Origin: an uncultured Prevotellaceae bacterium
Lineage (GTDB): Bacteria; Bacteroidota; Bacteroidia; Bacteroidales; Bacteroidaceae
Assembly (NCBI GenBank): GCA_900318995.1
Contig: ONMR01000006.1
Coordinates: forward strand, 89,324-153,323
Reading direction: 5' to 3'
DNA length: 64,000 nucleotides
The position numbers and the translations under genes were made by a program. The notes beneath the pieces were generated by a model that made no database searches, was not told where the DNA came from, and saw only the letters and a list, made by a program, of their open reading frames with translations. Shown here piece after piece: positions 26,283 to 33,991 of the stretch (position 1 is the first letter of the stretch; the number at the start of each line of letters is the position of its first letter).

Positions 26283-28150
26283 TACCAGAATAGCGGGCCG
26301 GCAATGGTAAAGTAACCCTTTTTGCCGCTGTAGTATAGCTGGAATGTGTTGAGGTAGAGCGTAACACGGGCCGGGGCGTCGGCATTATTACCCACAAGTG
26401 TGCCGATGTAACTGATTATGTGATTGATATCACCTTTTGCGATATTCTCTGTTGTCATCTCTTTCCCCAATGCGCGTAGCTGCTGCATTGGAATGCGGAA
26501 CTCATACATCAGTTCTTTGTTGTCCCATGAAACCGGCAGTTGCACGGTCAGAATATCCTCCTTTATGGAGTTCTGGTCAATATCGACCGTAGTCTGGTAC
26601 AGGCTCATACTACTGGCATTTGCGGGCAGACTGAAACTTGTCTCTCCCAATATGTGGCGATAACGGTTGATATTCAATGTGCTGTCAGCCTCCTGGTCCT
26701 GAACAGCCTCCGGAATACGTCCCGTCAACACGCCGGTTTCAATAAAGGCCGATACCGACTTGCGTGAAAACTGGCTCTTAAGATAGTCCATGCGGCTGTC
26801 AAGCCGGTGCGATACATCGGCATCAAGCGTGCTGATGAACTTGCCGTAAGTATCATCGTCCATAGCCGTGCCATCCCATCCGTTAGACTTAAGGGTGGAG
26901 TCTATCTTTGCTGTCAGGCTCTTTCTGACCGATGTAGATACGTTAACCGGGAGTAGGGTGAGCAGAGCAAAAGTCAGTACAAGCGATACCGGAATCCACA
27001 GGATTCCCGCATTCCGTTTCAGGATCAATACCACACAAACCGCGTAGCACCAAAGGTTGAACGCCACCAGATACACGCGCAATATGGTAATCCCGTAGTC
27101 CGATATGCGCCGCGCTATACCAATGCTCATAAGCAACAACAGCGGCAGCATCAGTATGGGCATCCGGTGCGTGATTATCCGCACGGCTTTCCTGTTCCAG
27201 CCCGATGCGCTCTTATCGGCCTTGTCACGATAGGGATAGACCATCATGAACAGTATTACGAATGCCAGCATTGATGCTGTAACTAACCACGATACCCAGC
27301 CGTCGGGCAGCTGCCATGTGAACAATATCTTGGCGGCATAGCAGTAGAGTGTTATAAAGTAGGCTATGGCAATGGGCGTGAACAGCCTGGTTACGGAATT
27401 AACCAGCAGTCGGGATATCTCCATCGGCTCTGCGTCATGTTTCTGCTCTCCTCCGGGCACACCTTGTATAAGCAGCACCGGAGCCAGCAAACATAGGCAG
27501 ATTATGGCAATGTTGCTGTAGCAGTGTGAATTTACAGACACGCCGAACAGTTTCTCAATACCCACTACCAGCAATTCCAATCCGCCGCACACAATGCCGC
27601 TTACAATGAAAGCTGTGCAGACAGCCCCTATGGAATGCAGGCTGAAGTTCCAGAAAGCCACATCGGTCCTGTCGCTGAAGAATGAAAGCACAAGCAGCGA
27701 AAGCGTGAGCGTAGCAATAAGAGCCACAACCACATAGGTATAAGGTGCATAACCCAGCATGTCATAATTGCGCATCAGCAGAACGCTCACCCCGATCCAT
27801 GCTATATGAATCAGGGCCGATGCCAGCCGGTATCCCCATTGGCCTCTGTGCTCCTCAAGCCATAGTGAAAGGCTCAGTGAAAGCGCAATACCCGTGGCAG
27901 GATACCATATCATAAAGAACTTCCACTCCTTGCTGATACCGTGATAGCCCTTCCAGTCAAGAATCATCATGCACATGGTAAGCGCTATGGCAAACGCCAC
28001 CGTAAGCGGGAACCTCTGAATCCCGCGCCATACGGTATCGGCCAAACCTTTAATCTTTTCCTTTAAGCTCCTCATATATCTAAGTCTTTTAATCAATGAA
28101 TGCCTGTTACTATTATCAGCTTGCTTATGCTCGTTGTTATCTGTCCCCAT
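26282..28150 (-). CDS. DUF4153 family integral membrane protein
   Basis: A 622-residue protein with about a dozen hydrophobic segments over residues 45-400 and a soluble C-terminal domain of about 220 residues. The pattern of paired helices, NFSLHSIGAVCTAFIVSGIVCGGLELLVVGIEKLFG and the later ITLYCYAAKILFTWQLPDGWVS, resembles Bacteroidetes DUF4153 proteins, whose function is not known. It is the last gene of a minus-strand group that also contains a winged-helix regulator. Its stop is at the edge of a perfect inverted repeat. Confidence 0.8.
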   Translation of the reverse strand: MGTDNNEHKQADNSNRHSLIKRLRYMRSLKEKIKGLADTVWRGIQRFPLTVAFAIALTMCMMILDWKGYHGISKEWKFFMIWYPATGIALSLSLSLWLEEHRGQWGYRLASALIHIAWIGVSVLLMRNYDMLGYAPYTYVVVALIATLTLSLLVLSFFSDRTDVAFWNFSLHSIGAVCTAFIVSGIVCGGLELLVVGIEKLFGVSVNSHCYSNIAIICLCLLAPVLLIQGVPGGEQKHDAEPMEISRLLVNSVTRLFTPIAIAYFITLYCYAAKILFTWQLPDGWVSWLVTASMLAFVILFMMVYPYRDKADKSASGWNRKAVRIITHRMPILMLPLLLLMSIGIARRISDYGITILRVYLVAFNLWCYAVCVVLILKRNAGILWIPVSLVLTFALLTLLPVNVSTSVRKSLTAKIDSTLKSNGWDGTAMDDDTYGKFISTLDADVSHRLDSRMDYLKSQFSRKSVSAFIETGVLTGRIPEAVQDQEADSTLNINRYRHILGETSFSLPANASSMSLYQTTVDIDQNSIKEDILTVQLPVSWDNKELMYEFRIPMQQLRALGKEMTTENIAKGDINHIISYIGTLVGNNADAPARVTLYLNTFQLYYSGKKGYFTIAGPLFW

Positions 28151-28224
28151 TTCAAATCAGCGAATACGGTTTTATATCGATTCAATGTAGCTCAAAGACC
28201 ATTCCTTCTGATGCTTTGGTATTT

Positions 28225-28701
28225 TTAATCCTTATTGAAATTGGACGGTTTACACAATAGGATTAAGAATATCATTCCTGTCAATGCGTTCATTCCTACC
28301 AATGGATAAACAAATGCATCTGTAAAATCCGGTGCAGAGCCGTCCATATTTGAGAGGGCACGGTCAAACAAAGCCAGAAAGGTTCCAATGCCAAGTGTTG
28401 CAGGTATTATGAGTAGCCATGGGTTTATTCCGGCGTCACGCAGGCGCCGTATCGTAACAGTGAGTGAAGGCAGGAACATCACGAGCCAGAATAGCCCCAA
28501 AAGGACAATTGTTGCGTGAAACGCTCCTTCAGCCACAGGATGTCCTGCCGTATTGCCAAACAGAAATGCAATTACAGCCAGCACGCAAACAACCGGAACC
28601 GATACAGCCAGCATAGCGAGTACCCACGTCCAAAACTCCCTGCGGTCAGCTCTGCCCCTGAACTGAAAGTACCGCCTAAACGTATCTGCTAAAGCTTTCA
28701 T
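28225..28701 (-). CDS. DUF805 family membrane protein
   Basis: A 158-residue membrane protein with four hydrophobic segments. It opens with a conserved aromatic/basic cytoplasmic end (FRRYFQFRGRADRREFWTW), the signature of DUF805 (usually YxxFxGRxxRxEYW). TVTIRRLRDAGINPW is the second family hallmark. Molecular function is unknown; members often accompany envelope or stress genes. It lies between the DUF4153 gene and an unrecognised membrane protein, 25 bases from the latter, in the same direction. Confidence 0.88.
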   Translation of the reverse strand: MKALADTFRRYFQFRGRADRREFWTWVLAMLAVSVPVVCVLAVIAFLFGNTAGHPVAEGAFHATIVLLGLFWLVMFLPSLTVTIRRLRDAGINPWLLIIPATLGIGTFLALFDRALSNMDGSAPDFTDAFVYPLVGMNALTGMIFLILLCKPSNFNKD

Positions 28702-28726
28702 ATCGTCTTTATTATACCATTAAACA

Positions 28727-29503
28727 TTATCTCATCCACCCCTCTACCTTATAAACCTTTTCAGAAAGCTTCTGCTTGGTGTGAGTGGCGCTGTCTTGGA
28801 ACCAGACCTCTATTCTTGCCAGGTAATACTCTTCCCATACACCTTCGTAGATACTGAATTCTTTCGGGCTTGTTATCTTACCCTTGTCGTCTTGCGTGAT
28901 TTCTTGTAAGGTCCTTTCCCTGATGCTCTTGGATGACAGTTGGATGTTCTCGGTTATTTCATAACATTCCAGCCAGATTTCTCCATTGTCAATATCCTGA
29001 GGGACGTAGAATGTATATTGATAGATTCCTCCCTGACCTCCGTTTTTAATCTGCAGCCAAGTGTCTCTGTTTCCGGATTCATCACCCCGTTCCGTGTAGG
29101 CCGATGTCAGAGGCTCATTGTATTCAACATTCTCAGGTATAGGATGTTTCCTGCCGAAATCATCCAATCGGTCACCGCCGAACATCCACCAGACACCAAT
29201 TGAAAGAATATTCCATAAGCAGATGGCCACAGCAATTACCATCAATGCCAGATGCCCGGAGATGGCTTTTCCCTGCTTTTTAATTATGTAATAGATCCAA
29301 AGGCACAGGTTGGCAATTATTAGAATTATACTGATAATTGCTATCGGATCCCTGAAGTTTACAACCCTGATGACACTGGCCGGAACATCTGTCCCTACGT
29401 TGTGGCATTTCCTGATGATAAAAAACTGAATTATCTGCAGTACAATTAGAATCAATGGCCAAAGCCACCATTTAAGCAGAATATTATTTATTGATTTTCG
29501 CAT
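28727..29503 (-). CDS. Unrecognised membrane protein with C-terminal soluble domain
   Basis: A 258-residue protein I do not recognise. Three hydrophobic segments (about 12-30, 52-72 and 86-107) are followed by a soluble domain of about 140 residues rich in Glu, Tyr and Trp. That domain has beta-strand-like stretches (GGIYQYTFYVPQ, YYLARIEVWFQD) and ends KVEGWMR. No catalytic motif is visible. It begins eight bases after the winged-helix regulator gene, so it is in the same operon and probably under its control. Confidence 0.7.
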   Translation of the reverse strand: MRKSINNILLKWWLWPLILIVLQIIQFFIIRKCHNVGTDVPASVIRVVNFRDPIAIISIILIIANLCLWIYYIIKKQGKAISGHLALMVIAVAICLWNILSIGVWWMFGGDRLDDFGRKHPIPENVEYNEPLTSAYTERGDESGNRDTWLQIKNGGQGGIYQYTFYVPQDIDNGEIWLECYEITENIQLSSKSIRERTLQEITQDDKGKITSPKEFSIYEGVWEEYYLARIEVWFQDSATHTKQKLSEKVYKVEGWMR

Positions 29504-29511
29504 GACCTGTT

Positions 29512-29805
29512 CTATTTCAAACCAAGTAGTGAACTGAGTGCCTCAATATGTGCACTGAATGCTTTCCGGCCAACATCAGTCACAGAGTATGAGGTGTTGG
29601 GCTTGCGGCCGATGAACTGCTTTTGGGTCTCAATGTACCCCAGTTCCTCCAGAGCCCGGATATGGCTTGCCAGATTCCCGTCCGATACGCCCAACATCCC
29701 CTTGAGGGTATTGAAATCAGACTGCCCGGATGCGGTCAGCACCGACATTATGCCCAACCTAACGCGGCTCTCAAATGCCTTGTCAAGACTCTCAATAGCG
29801 GTCAT
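29512..29805 (-). CDS. Winged-helix transcriptional regulator (HTH_34-like)
   Basis: A 97-residue protein that is essentially one winged helix-turn-helix domain. ESRVRLGIMSVLTASGQSDFNTLKGMLGVSDGNLASHIRALEELGYIETQKQFIGRKPNTSYSVTDVGRKAF matches the MarR/ArsR-like family whose members start (L/F)DxxxESRVRLGIMS and carry a GRxPxTxYxxTxxG wing. It lies six bases downstream of a membrane protein gene whose promoter region holds the palindrome TACTTTG-N5-CAAAGTA, its most likely operator. Autorepression of this membrane-protein operon is inferred from position and symmetry. Confidence 0.9.
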   Translation of the reverse strand: MTAIESLDKAFESRVRLGIMSVLTASGQSDFNTLKGMLGVSDGNLASHIRALEELGYIETQKQFIGRKPNTSYSVTDVGRKAFSAHIEALSSLLGLK

Positions 29806-29811
29806 TGGACA

Positions 29812-30456
29812 TCAATGTTTGTGGTCAAACCAGATCTTGAACCAGATACCCCAGATAAGGTGCAGAATGCAGAATCCTATTGTCCAGAACATCATTCCGA
29901 AAGATGAAAAAGCCAGTGCGGCAACCCCGATCACAATTTCAGCGTATCCCAGATACTTGGTAATGGAAATCTTAAATGCGATTGGAGATATCAGCACCAC
30001 TGCCAGACCGTAAAACACAAGCATAAAGCCAGGTATCAAGTTCCATAAACTGTTGAATATTGGAGTAAGGCAGGCCAATCCACCTGTGACCATAGCCGTG
30101 AAGAAGTTGCCCAGTAAGCGCCGTGTGCCGGCATCGAACGAAAAATCCAGCCCTTCACGGCTTGCCCTGTGCTTTGACATAAGCCAAACTGTCATGAATG
30201 CTGCACAGAAAACGGCCGCGCAGATAATTGCTACTATAAGGAATGTATCCCAGTCCGGTTGACGAATAGGATTGACGGTAGCGCCCCAAAGCGGACTTAC
30301 AGTCCCATAAAGAACCAGACTGACAGCCACTGCACCGAGAAGTGCCCAAACTGCCACTACAATTCCTGCCGTTCCCTCCAGAAACAATACCTTCTGTGAG
30401 CGCTCCATCATATTCCTGATATCACTCAGTGTATCCCTAATCTCCTGTTCCTTCAT
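29812..30456 (-). CDS. Multi-pass membrane protein, first gene of the regulator operon
   Basis: A 214-residue membrane protein of unknown function. A charged N-terminal helix (MKEQEIRDTLSDIRNMMERSQKV) precedes about six hydrophobic segments from residue 27 to the end. The sequence before the first segment and LEGTAGIVVAVWALLGA resemble Bacteroidetes proteins routinely encoded just before HTH_34 regulators. The gene heads the operon and has the palindromic candidate operator 31 bases upstream of its start. A sensory or transport role coupled to the regulator is possible but not shown. Confidence 0.75.
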   Translation of the reverse strand: MKEQEIRDTLSDIRNMMERSQKVLFLEGTAGIVVAVWALLGAVAVSLVLYGTVSPLWGATVNPIRQPDWDTFLIVAIICAAVFCAAFMTVWLMSKHRASREGLDFSFDAGTRRLLGNFFTAMVTGGLACLTPIFNSLWNLIPGFMLVFYGLAVVLISPIAFKISITKYLGYAEIVIGVAALAFSSFGMMFWTIGFCILHLIWGIWFKIWFDHKH

Positions 30457-30487
30457 ATTTTAGCCTATATATTTGTGGTTCTAAAAG

Positions 30488-30506
30488 TACTTTGCGCTAC
30501 AAAGTA
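30488..30506 (-). promoter_or_regulatory. Candidate operator TACTTTG-N5-CAAAGTA
   Basis: A perfect 7-bp inverted repeat around CGCTA, located 31-50 bases upstream of the membrane protein/regulator operon. On the minus strand the repeat half TACTTTG overlaps a -7-like TTTACTTTG, so a bound dimer would block polymerase. It is the natural site for the winged-helix regulator encoded at 29512-29805. The rest of the 361-base gap 30457-30817 holds the element at 30563 and a terminator. Confidence 0.65.
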
Positions 30507-30562
30507 AAAGCAAACAAACTAAACCACCAAACAAATTCGCAGAAAACTTTCTTTTTGCAGTA

Positions 30563-30757
30563 GCCGAACTATTCCCTTTGGGGACCATCAGTGAAGTGGC
30601 GTTAAGCGTAGCCCTCCGAAGGATCCCGTTAAGAACGGCACTTGTCTGACGACGATTAGACCCCGTAGGGGGCTAAGATGGAGGAGTTCGCCGTTTAGGG
30701 TCCGTAGGTGGGCGGAGTAGCCACGGAACGTTGCGTCCCCAAAGGGAATAGTTCGGC
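30563..30757. repeat. Structured inverted-repeat element, copy 2 of the shared-core family
   Basis: Arms 30563-30585 and 30735-30757 are exact 23-base reverse complements, with GGGGAC/GTCCCC at the inner ends. The interior repeats the blocks of the 13225 element in order: GGCGTTAAGCG, GATCCCGTTAAGAACGGC, CTTGTCTGACGA, CCCC-gta-GGGG, GGAGGAGTTCGCCGTTTAGG and CGGAGTAGCC. The arms, in contrast, are unlike those of the 13225 element except for GGGAC. Variable bases lie mainly in loops or as changes on both sides of stems. Confidence 0.88.
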
Positions 30758-30767
30758 GGTGTAAAAA

Positions 30768-30801
30768 AAAGAGCCCTGCAAGCAAACCAGCAGGGCTCTT
30801 T
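30768..30801 (-). terminator. Terminator of the periplasmic aldose epimerase gene
   Basis: AAAGAGCCCTGC (30768-30779) pairs perfectly with GCAGGGCTCTTT (30790-30801) across a ten-base loop. On the minus strand eight T follow. It lies 17 bases after the galM stop. Confidence 0.9.
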
Positions 30802-30817
30802 AAAAGAAATCAAAAAC

Positions 30818-31963
30818 TTACTTTACAGAGAGCTTGTAGATGACAGTGTGCTCATACTTCTCACCCGGGCGCAGGGTTGTGCTGGGGAAGAAGTCGTGGT
30901 TAGGTGAGTCAGGATACATCTGTGACTCAAGAGCGATAGCGGTGCGTGCACCAGTATATACCTGAAGTCCCGGATGGTTGTTCCAAACCTCCATGAATCG
31001 GCCCGACTTGGGAGAGTAGAGAGTGGCAACCTTCTCAACCTTACCGGCCTGCTCATGAATCAGGCAGAAGTTGTTGTCATAGTTGCGTACCATACCCTCG
31101 GGAACCTGGCCACCGAAACCGCCGAATCCGCCGCGGCCGCCACCCTGTCCCGGCTGGGGAGGAGCAGGTGAGTACTGACGGTCACCTATGCGTACCGGCT
31201 TCTGGAAATCGTAAGGAGATCCGTCAACCATACCCAGGTCACCGGTAGGAATGTTACTGCGGTCAGTCTCTGTAATGAATGCAGCATTGATGTAAAGCTC
31301 ATGATCCATGATGTCTCCGTTGCCTACGCCGTCCAGATTAAAGTAGGTGTGGTTGGAAAGGTTCACTACAGTGGCCTTATCGGTAGTGGCCTCATAGCTT
31401 ATCTGCAGACCCCCGTCCTTAGTGATGGAGTAGGTCAGGGTAGTGGTCAGAGTGCCGGGGAATCCGTCCAGGCCATCGGGCAGAACGCAACTGAGAATCA
31501 GCTTGCTCTTCTTGGCCTTGACAACCTTCCATGCGGTATGGTCAAAACCTTTGGCACCGCCGTGCAGTGTGTGCTGGCCACTGTTCTTGGTGATGTTGTA
31601 TTCCTTTCCGTCCAGTGTGAACTTGCCGTTGGCGATACGGTTGGCATAACGGCCCAGAGCCGGACCTACCATACCCATGTTGTAGCGCATGTACTGGTGA
31701 ATGTCATCGTAGTGGGTTACCAGATTGGCGTACTCACCGTTCTTGTCAGGAGCGTAAAGGCCTACCACAAATCCGCCGTAGTTGATGATCTGTGCAGCCA
31801 CCTTACCTTTCTTGATGGTGTAAAGGGCAACTTTCTGACCGTCGATAATAGTGTCGTAGGGTGCGCTGGGCAGAAGCGGAAACTTGGGCTTGGCAGCCAT
31901 TGAAGGCATGCAGCATACAAGTGCAGCTGCTATTGCCATAACTGTTTTTGAAAACTTTTTCAT
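30818..31963 (-). CDS. galM: Secreted aldose 1-epimerase with Gly-rich insertion
   Basis: A 381-residue aldose epimerase (mutarotase) with an N-terminal signal peptide (KKFSKTVMAIAAALVCCMPSMAA), so it should act in the periplasm. Active-site pieces are GRYANRIANGKF, the histidine in HTLHGG, NLSNHTYFNLDG with the catalytic histidine, and a late glutamate in TAIALESQ. Unlike the other two epimerases here it has an insertion at about 275-300 (PPQPGQGGGRGGFGGFGGQ) just before the strand bearing NYDNNF. The start is ATG 31961-31963; a longer frame to 31987 would precede the signal peptide with polar residues. It is a monocistronic unit ended by a strong terminator. Confidence 0.92.
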   Translation of the reverse strand: MKKFSKTVMAIAAALVCCMPSMAAKPKFPLLPSAPYDTIIDGQKVALYTIKKGKVAAQIINYGGFVVGLYAPDKNGEYANLVTHYDDIHQYMRYNMGMVGPALGRYANRIANGKFTLDGKEYNITKNSGQHTLHGGAKGFDHTAWKVVKAKKSKLILSCVLPDGLDGFPGTLTTTLTYSITKDGGLQISYEATTDKATVVNLSNHTYFNLDGVGNGDIMDHELYINAAFITETDRSNIPTGDLGMVDGSPYDFQKPVRIGDRQYSPAPPQPGQGGGRGGFGGFGGQVPEGMVRNYDNNFCLIHEQAGKVEKVATLYSPKSGRFMEVWNNHPGLQVYTGARTAIALESQMYPDSPNHDFFPSTTLRPGEKYEHTVIYKLSVK

Positions 31964-31998
31964 ATATGCATTAATTGATTTTGTCATTCAGTTGATAG

Positions 31999-32006
31999 CA
32001 AAGATA
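31999..32006 (-). promoter_or_regulatory. Candidate -7 box of the secreted galM
   Basis: Minus-strand TATCTTTG matches TAnnTTTG, 35 bases before the galM ATG. The -33 half is not clear. Confidence 0.45.
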
Positions 32007-32091
32007 GCTTATTATTTCAGTCGGCGTATCAGTAAATGCCACAAATGCTGACGTGTGGTAAACTCCTCCTACAAAATAAAAGAATATTCAG

Positions 32092-32099
32092 TAATTTTG
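32092..32099 (+). promoter_or_regulatory. Candidate -7 box of the lipoprotein/M64 peptidase pair
   Basis: TAATTTTG matches TAnnTTTG and lies 21 bases before the lipoprotein ATG at 32121. No TTG is seen at the usual upstream distance. Confidence 0.45.
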
Positions 32100-32120
32100 C
32101 ATTCGCATAATAAGCAAACA

Positions 32121-32591
32121 ATGAGCAAGACAATAACACTCTGTTTGACTTTGGTATTGCTGTGTACCGCCTGCGGGTCGTCCCGGAAAGCCTTGTCCGA
32201 TGACATATCGGCCCGGGAGCAACAGTTGCTGATAGTAACCGGAACCCTAGCCTATGACTCGGTAAATGCCCGCTATGATATAACCGTCAGCAACAGACAG
32301 CGTGTACCCGGAGTGCTGAATCTGGCCGATGAACCCCTGACCGGGTCCGATATCCAAGGCCTCAATTACGCCCAAATAGGAAAGAAAGACAGAGTCCTGA
32401 GCGTACACAGAATGGACAATCCGCTTATACGTCAGATGGAGTTCCATGACGGAGAAATGATGGGTCGCAAGACAGTGCGCGTCTCCAGCAGTGTGTTCAA
32501 TCTAAGGGTTCAGTTAGATCCGCAGGCCACCCGAATCCTCATAAGGGACGGAGTAAAGACAATAACTGAAATAGCAGCAGATACAAAATGA
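32121..32591 (+). CDS. Small lipoprotein upstream of the M64 peptidase
   Basis: A 156-residue lipoprotein (lipobox CTAC, Cys17) that I do not recognise. After CGSSRKALSDDISAREQQLL comes a compact beta-rich domain with GVLNLADEPLTGSDIQGLNYAQIG and FNLRVQLDPQATRILIRDG. The gene overlaps the M64 peptidase gene by four bases, so the products are likely made together and may interact in the envelope. The start is ATG 32121 (MSKTITLCLTLVLLCTACGS); the frame upstream to 32055 lies over the promoter. Confidence 0.75.
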   Translation: MSKTITLCLTLVLLCTACGSSRKALSDDISAREQQLLIVTGTLAYDSVNARYDITVSNRQRVPGVLNLADEPLTGSDIQGLNYAQIGKKDRVLSVHRMDNPLIRQMEFHDGEMMGRKTVRVSSSVFNLRVQLDPQATRILIRDGVKTITEIAADTK

Positions 32592-33943
32592 AACATATCA
32601 GAATAATAGTTTGCATCCTGGCAGTTCTGGCTGCCTATCCGTGTGCCGCCCAATACAAGACCGACACATTGAGATATGCAGGCAGTAATGATGACTACAC
32701 CGATATAGTATTCTTGGGTGAAGGCTATACAGCCGCCCAAATGAATAAGTTCGTACAGGATGTAAAGAGCCATGACGTATATTTTTTCAACAAGGATCCG
32801 TGGAAGCGTTACTCAAACATGTTCAATGTCTTCTATGTCAAGACACCGTCCAATGTGAGCGGAGCCGGCCTTACCCCTGATAAACCCATCGACAATTTCT
32901 ATAAGACCACTTTCGGTTGCGCCGGTGTTGACCGAATGCCGTGGCCAACCGATATGAATAAGGTATATGAGGTACTCAATGCTACCGTACCCCAATATGA
33001 TATGGTGGTAATCCTGGTTAACTCCTCAAAGTACGGTGGTGCCGGAAATGCCTCACTCAAGATGATGTGCGTATCGCTGGACGGCTCATCAATGGAGACC
33101 ATATGTCATGAGGCCGGTCATGCCTTTGCCAGTCTGGCCGATGAGTACTGGTATGACCGTGATGTGGAATCTCCGAATGATGCCCGTAAGACCAATCCCG
33201 TAAAATGGCAGCGTTGGGTGGGCACAAACAAGGTGGGTATATATCCGTTTGAAGATACCAATGGCTGGTACAGGCCACATCAGAACTGCCTTATGCGCTA
33301 CCTTGACCGCGAATACTGCCCGGTATGCCGCGAGGCAATCATTGAGACCATACATAAAACCAGCAGGATAGTGCAGTCCTATGCCCCTGAAATCCCCAAA
33401 TATGGAAGGATAAAGATTGAAAGTGATACAGTATTCTCTGTCAAAGTGCTTGCCCCTACACCAAATACGTTAAGACGCGAATGGAAACTTGATAGCGTGA
33501 GAGTGGCTTACAATACGGACAGATATCTGTTACATGCATCTCAGATTCCGGAAGGCACCCATGACATAACTGTCACGGTCGAGGATACCACCAGTTTGGT
33601 ACGTATAGCCAACCACAGTACAATCCACTCCACCACCGTTAAATGGAAAGTCGTCAACAAAGTAACATCGGGCATCAAAGTTCTGGAGTCCGATGAGTAC
33701 AGGTTCTCAGTCGGCCCGGTACCATTCACGGATGATCTGACATTCTGGTCGGAGCAGACTCTGTCCGGACCAGTCAGGATGGAGCTCTATAGCATACAAG
33801 GTGTGAAAGTGGCACAAGGCGTGTTCCCCGTAGGTACACCTGCAACCCTATATACATCAAATCTCCAGCCCGGGATATATATCCTTAAGGTTTTTGTTCA
33901 GGACAAGGAAATCTACTCACGTAAACTGACAAAAGAAAATTGA
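32588..33943 (+). CDS. M64 (IgA-peptidase-like) metallopeptidase with C-terminal sorting domain
   Basis: A 451-residue secreted protein with signal peptide ending CAAQ. DIVFLGEGYTAAQM (about 39-52) is the opening signature of peptidase family M64. The zinc site is H174-E175-A-G-H178 in CHEAGHAFASLADEYW. An immunoglobulin-like region follows. The last 85 residues (FSVGPVPFTDDLTFWSE, MELYSIQGVKVAQG, LQPGIYILKVFVQD) have the form of a type IX secretion type A sorting domain, so the protein is probably exported to the cell surface. Family M64 is named for a Clostridium IgA protease; Bacteroidetes members have not been shown to cut IgA as far as I know. The stop lies in a terminator hairpin. Confidence 0.88.
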   Translation: MKHIRIIVCILAVLAAYPCAAQYKTDTLRYAGSNDDYTDIVFLGEGYTAAQMNKFVQDVKSHDVYFFNKDPWKRYSNMFNVFYVKTPSNVSGAGLTPDKPIDNFYKTTFGCAGVDRMPWPTDMNKVYEVLNATVPQYDMVVILVNSSKYGGAGNASLKMMCVSLDGSSMETICHEAGHAFASLADEYWYDRDVESPNDARKTNPVKWQRWVGTNKVGIYPFEDTNGWYRPHQNCLMRYLDREYCPVCREAIIETIHKTSRIVQSYAPEIPKYGRIKIESDTVFSVKVLAPTPNTLRREWKLDSVRVAYNTDRYLLHASQIPEGTHDITVTVEDTTSLVRIANHSTIHSTTVKWKVVNKVTSGIKVLESDEYRFSVGPVPFTDDLTFWSEQTLSGPVRMELYSIQGVKVAQGVFPVGTPATLYTSNLQPGIYILKVFVQDKEIYSRKLTKEN

Positions 33944-33960
33944 GAACTGATTTCTCAATT
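33938..33960. terminator. Bidirectional hairpin between M64 peptidase and araB-like gene
   Basis: AATTGAGAA (33938-33946) pairs exactly with TTCTCAATT (33952-33960). The hairpin overlaps the stop codon of the peptidase gene, and flanking A/T runs on both sides suit termination of both convergent units. Confidence 0.65.
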
Positions 33961-33991
33961 CCCAATTTTCAAATCAAACCGGTTCAAGTAT

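Noticed and set aside
30563-30757. Coding frame within the shared-core repeat element
   Set aside because: Short frames exist, but the two copies do not preserve one reading frame; conservation follows paired segments, not codons.
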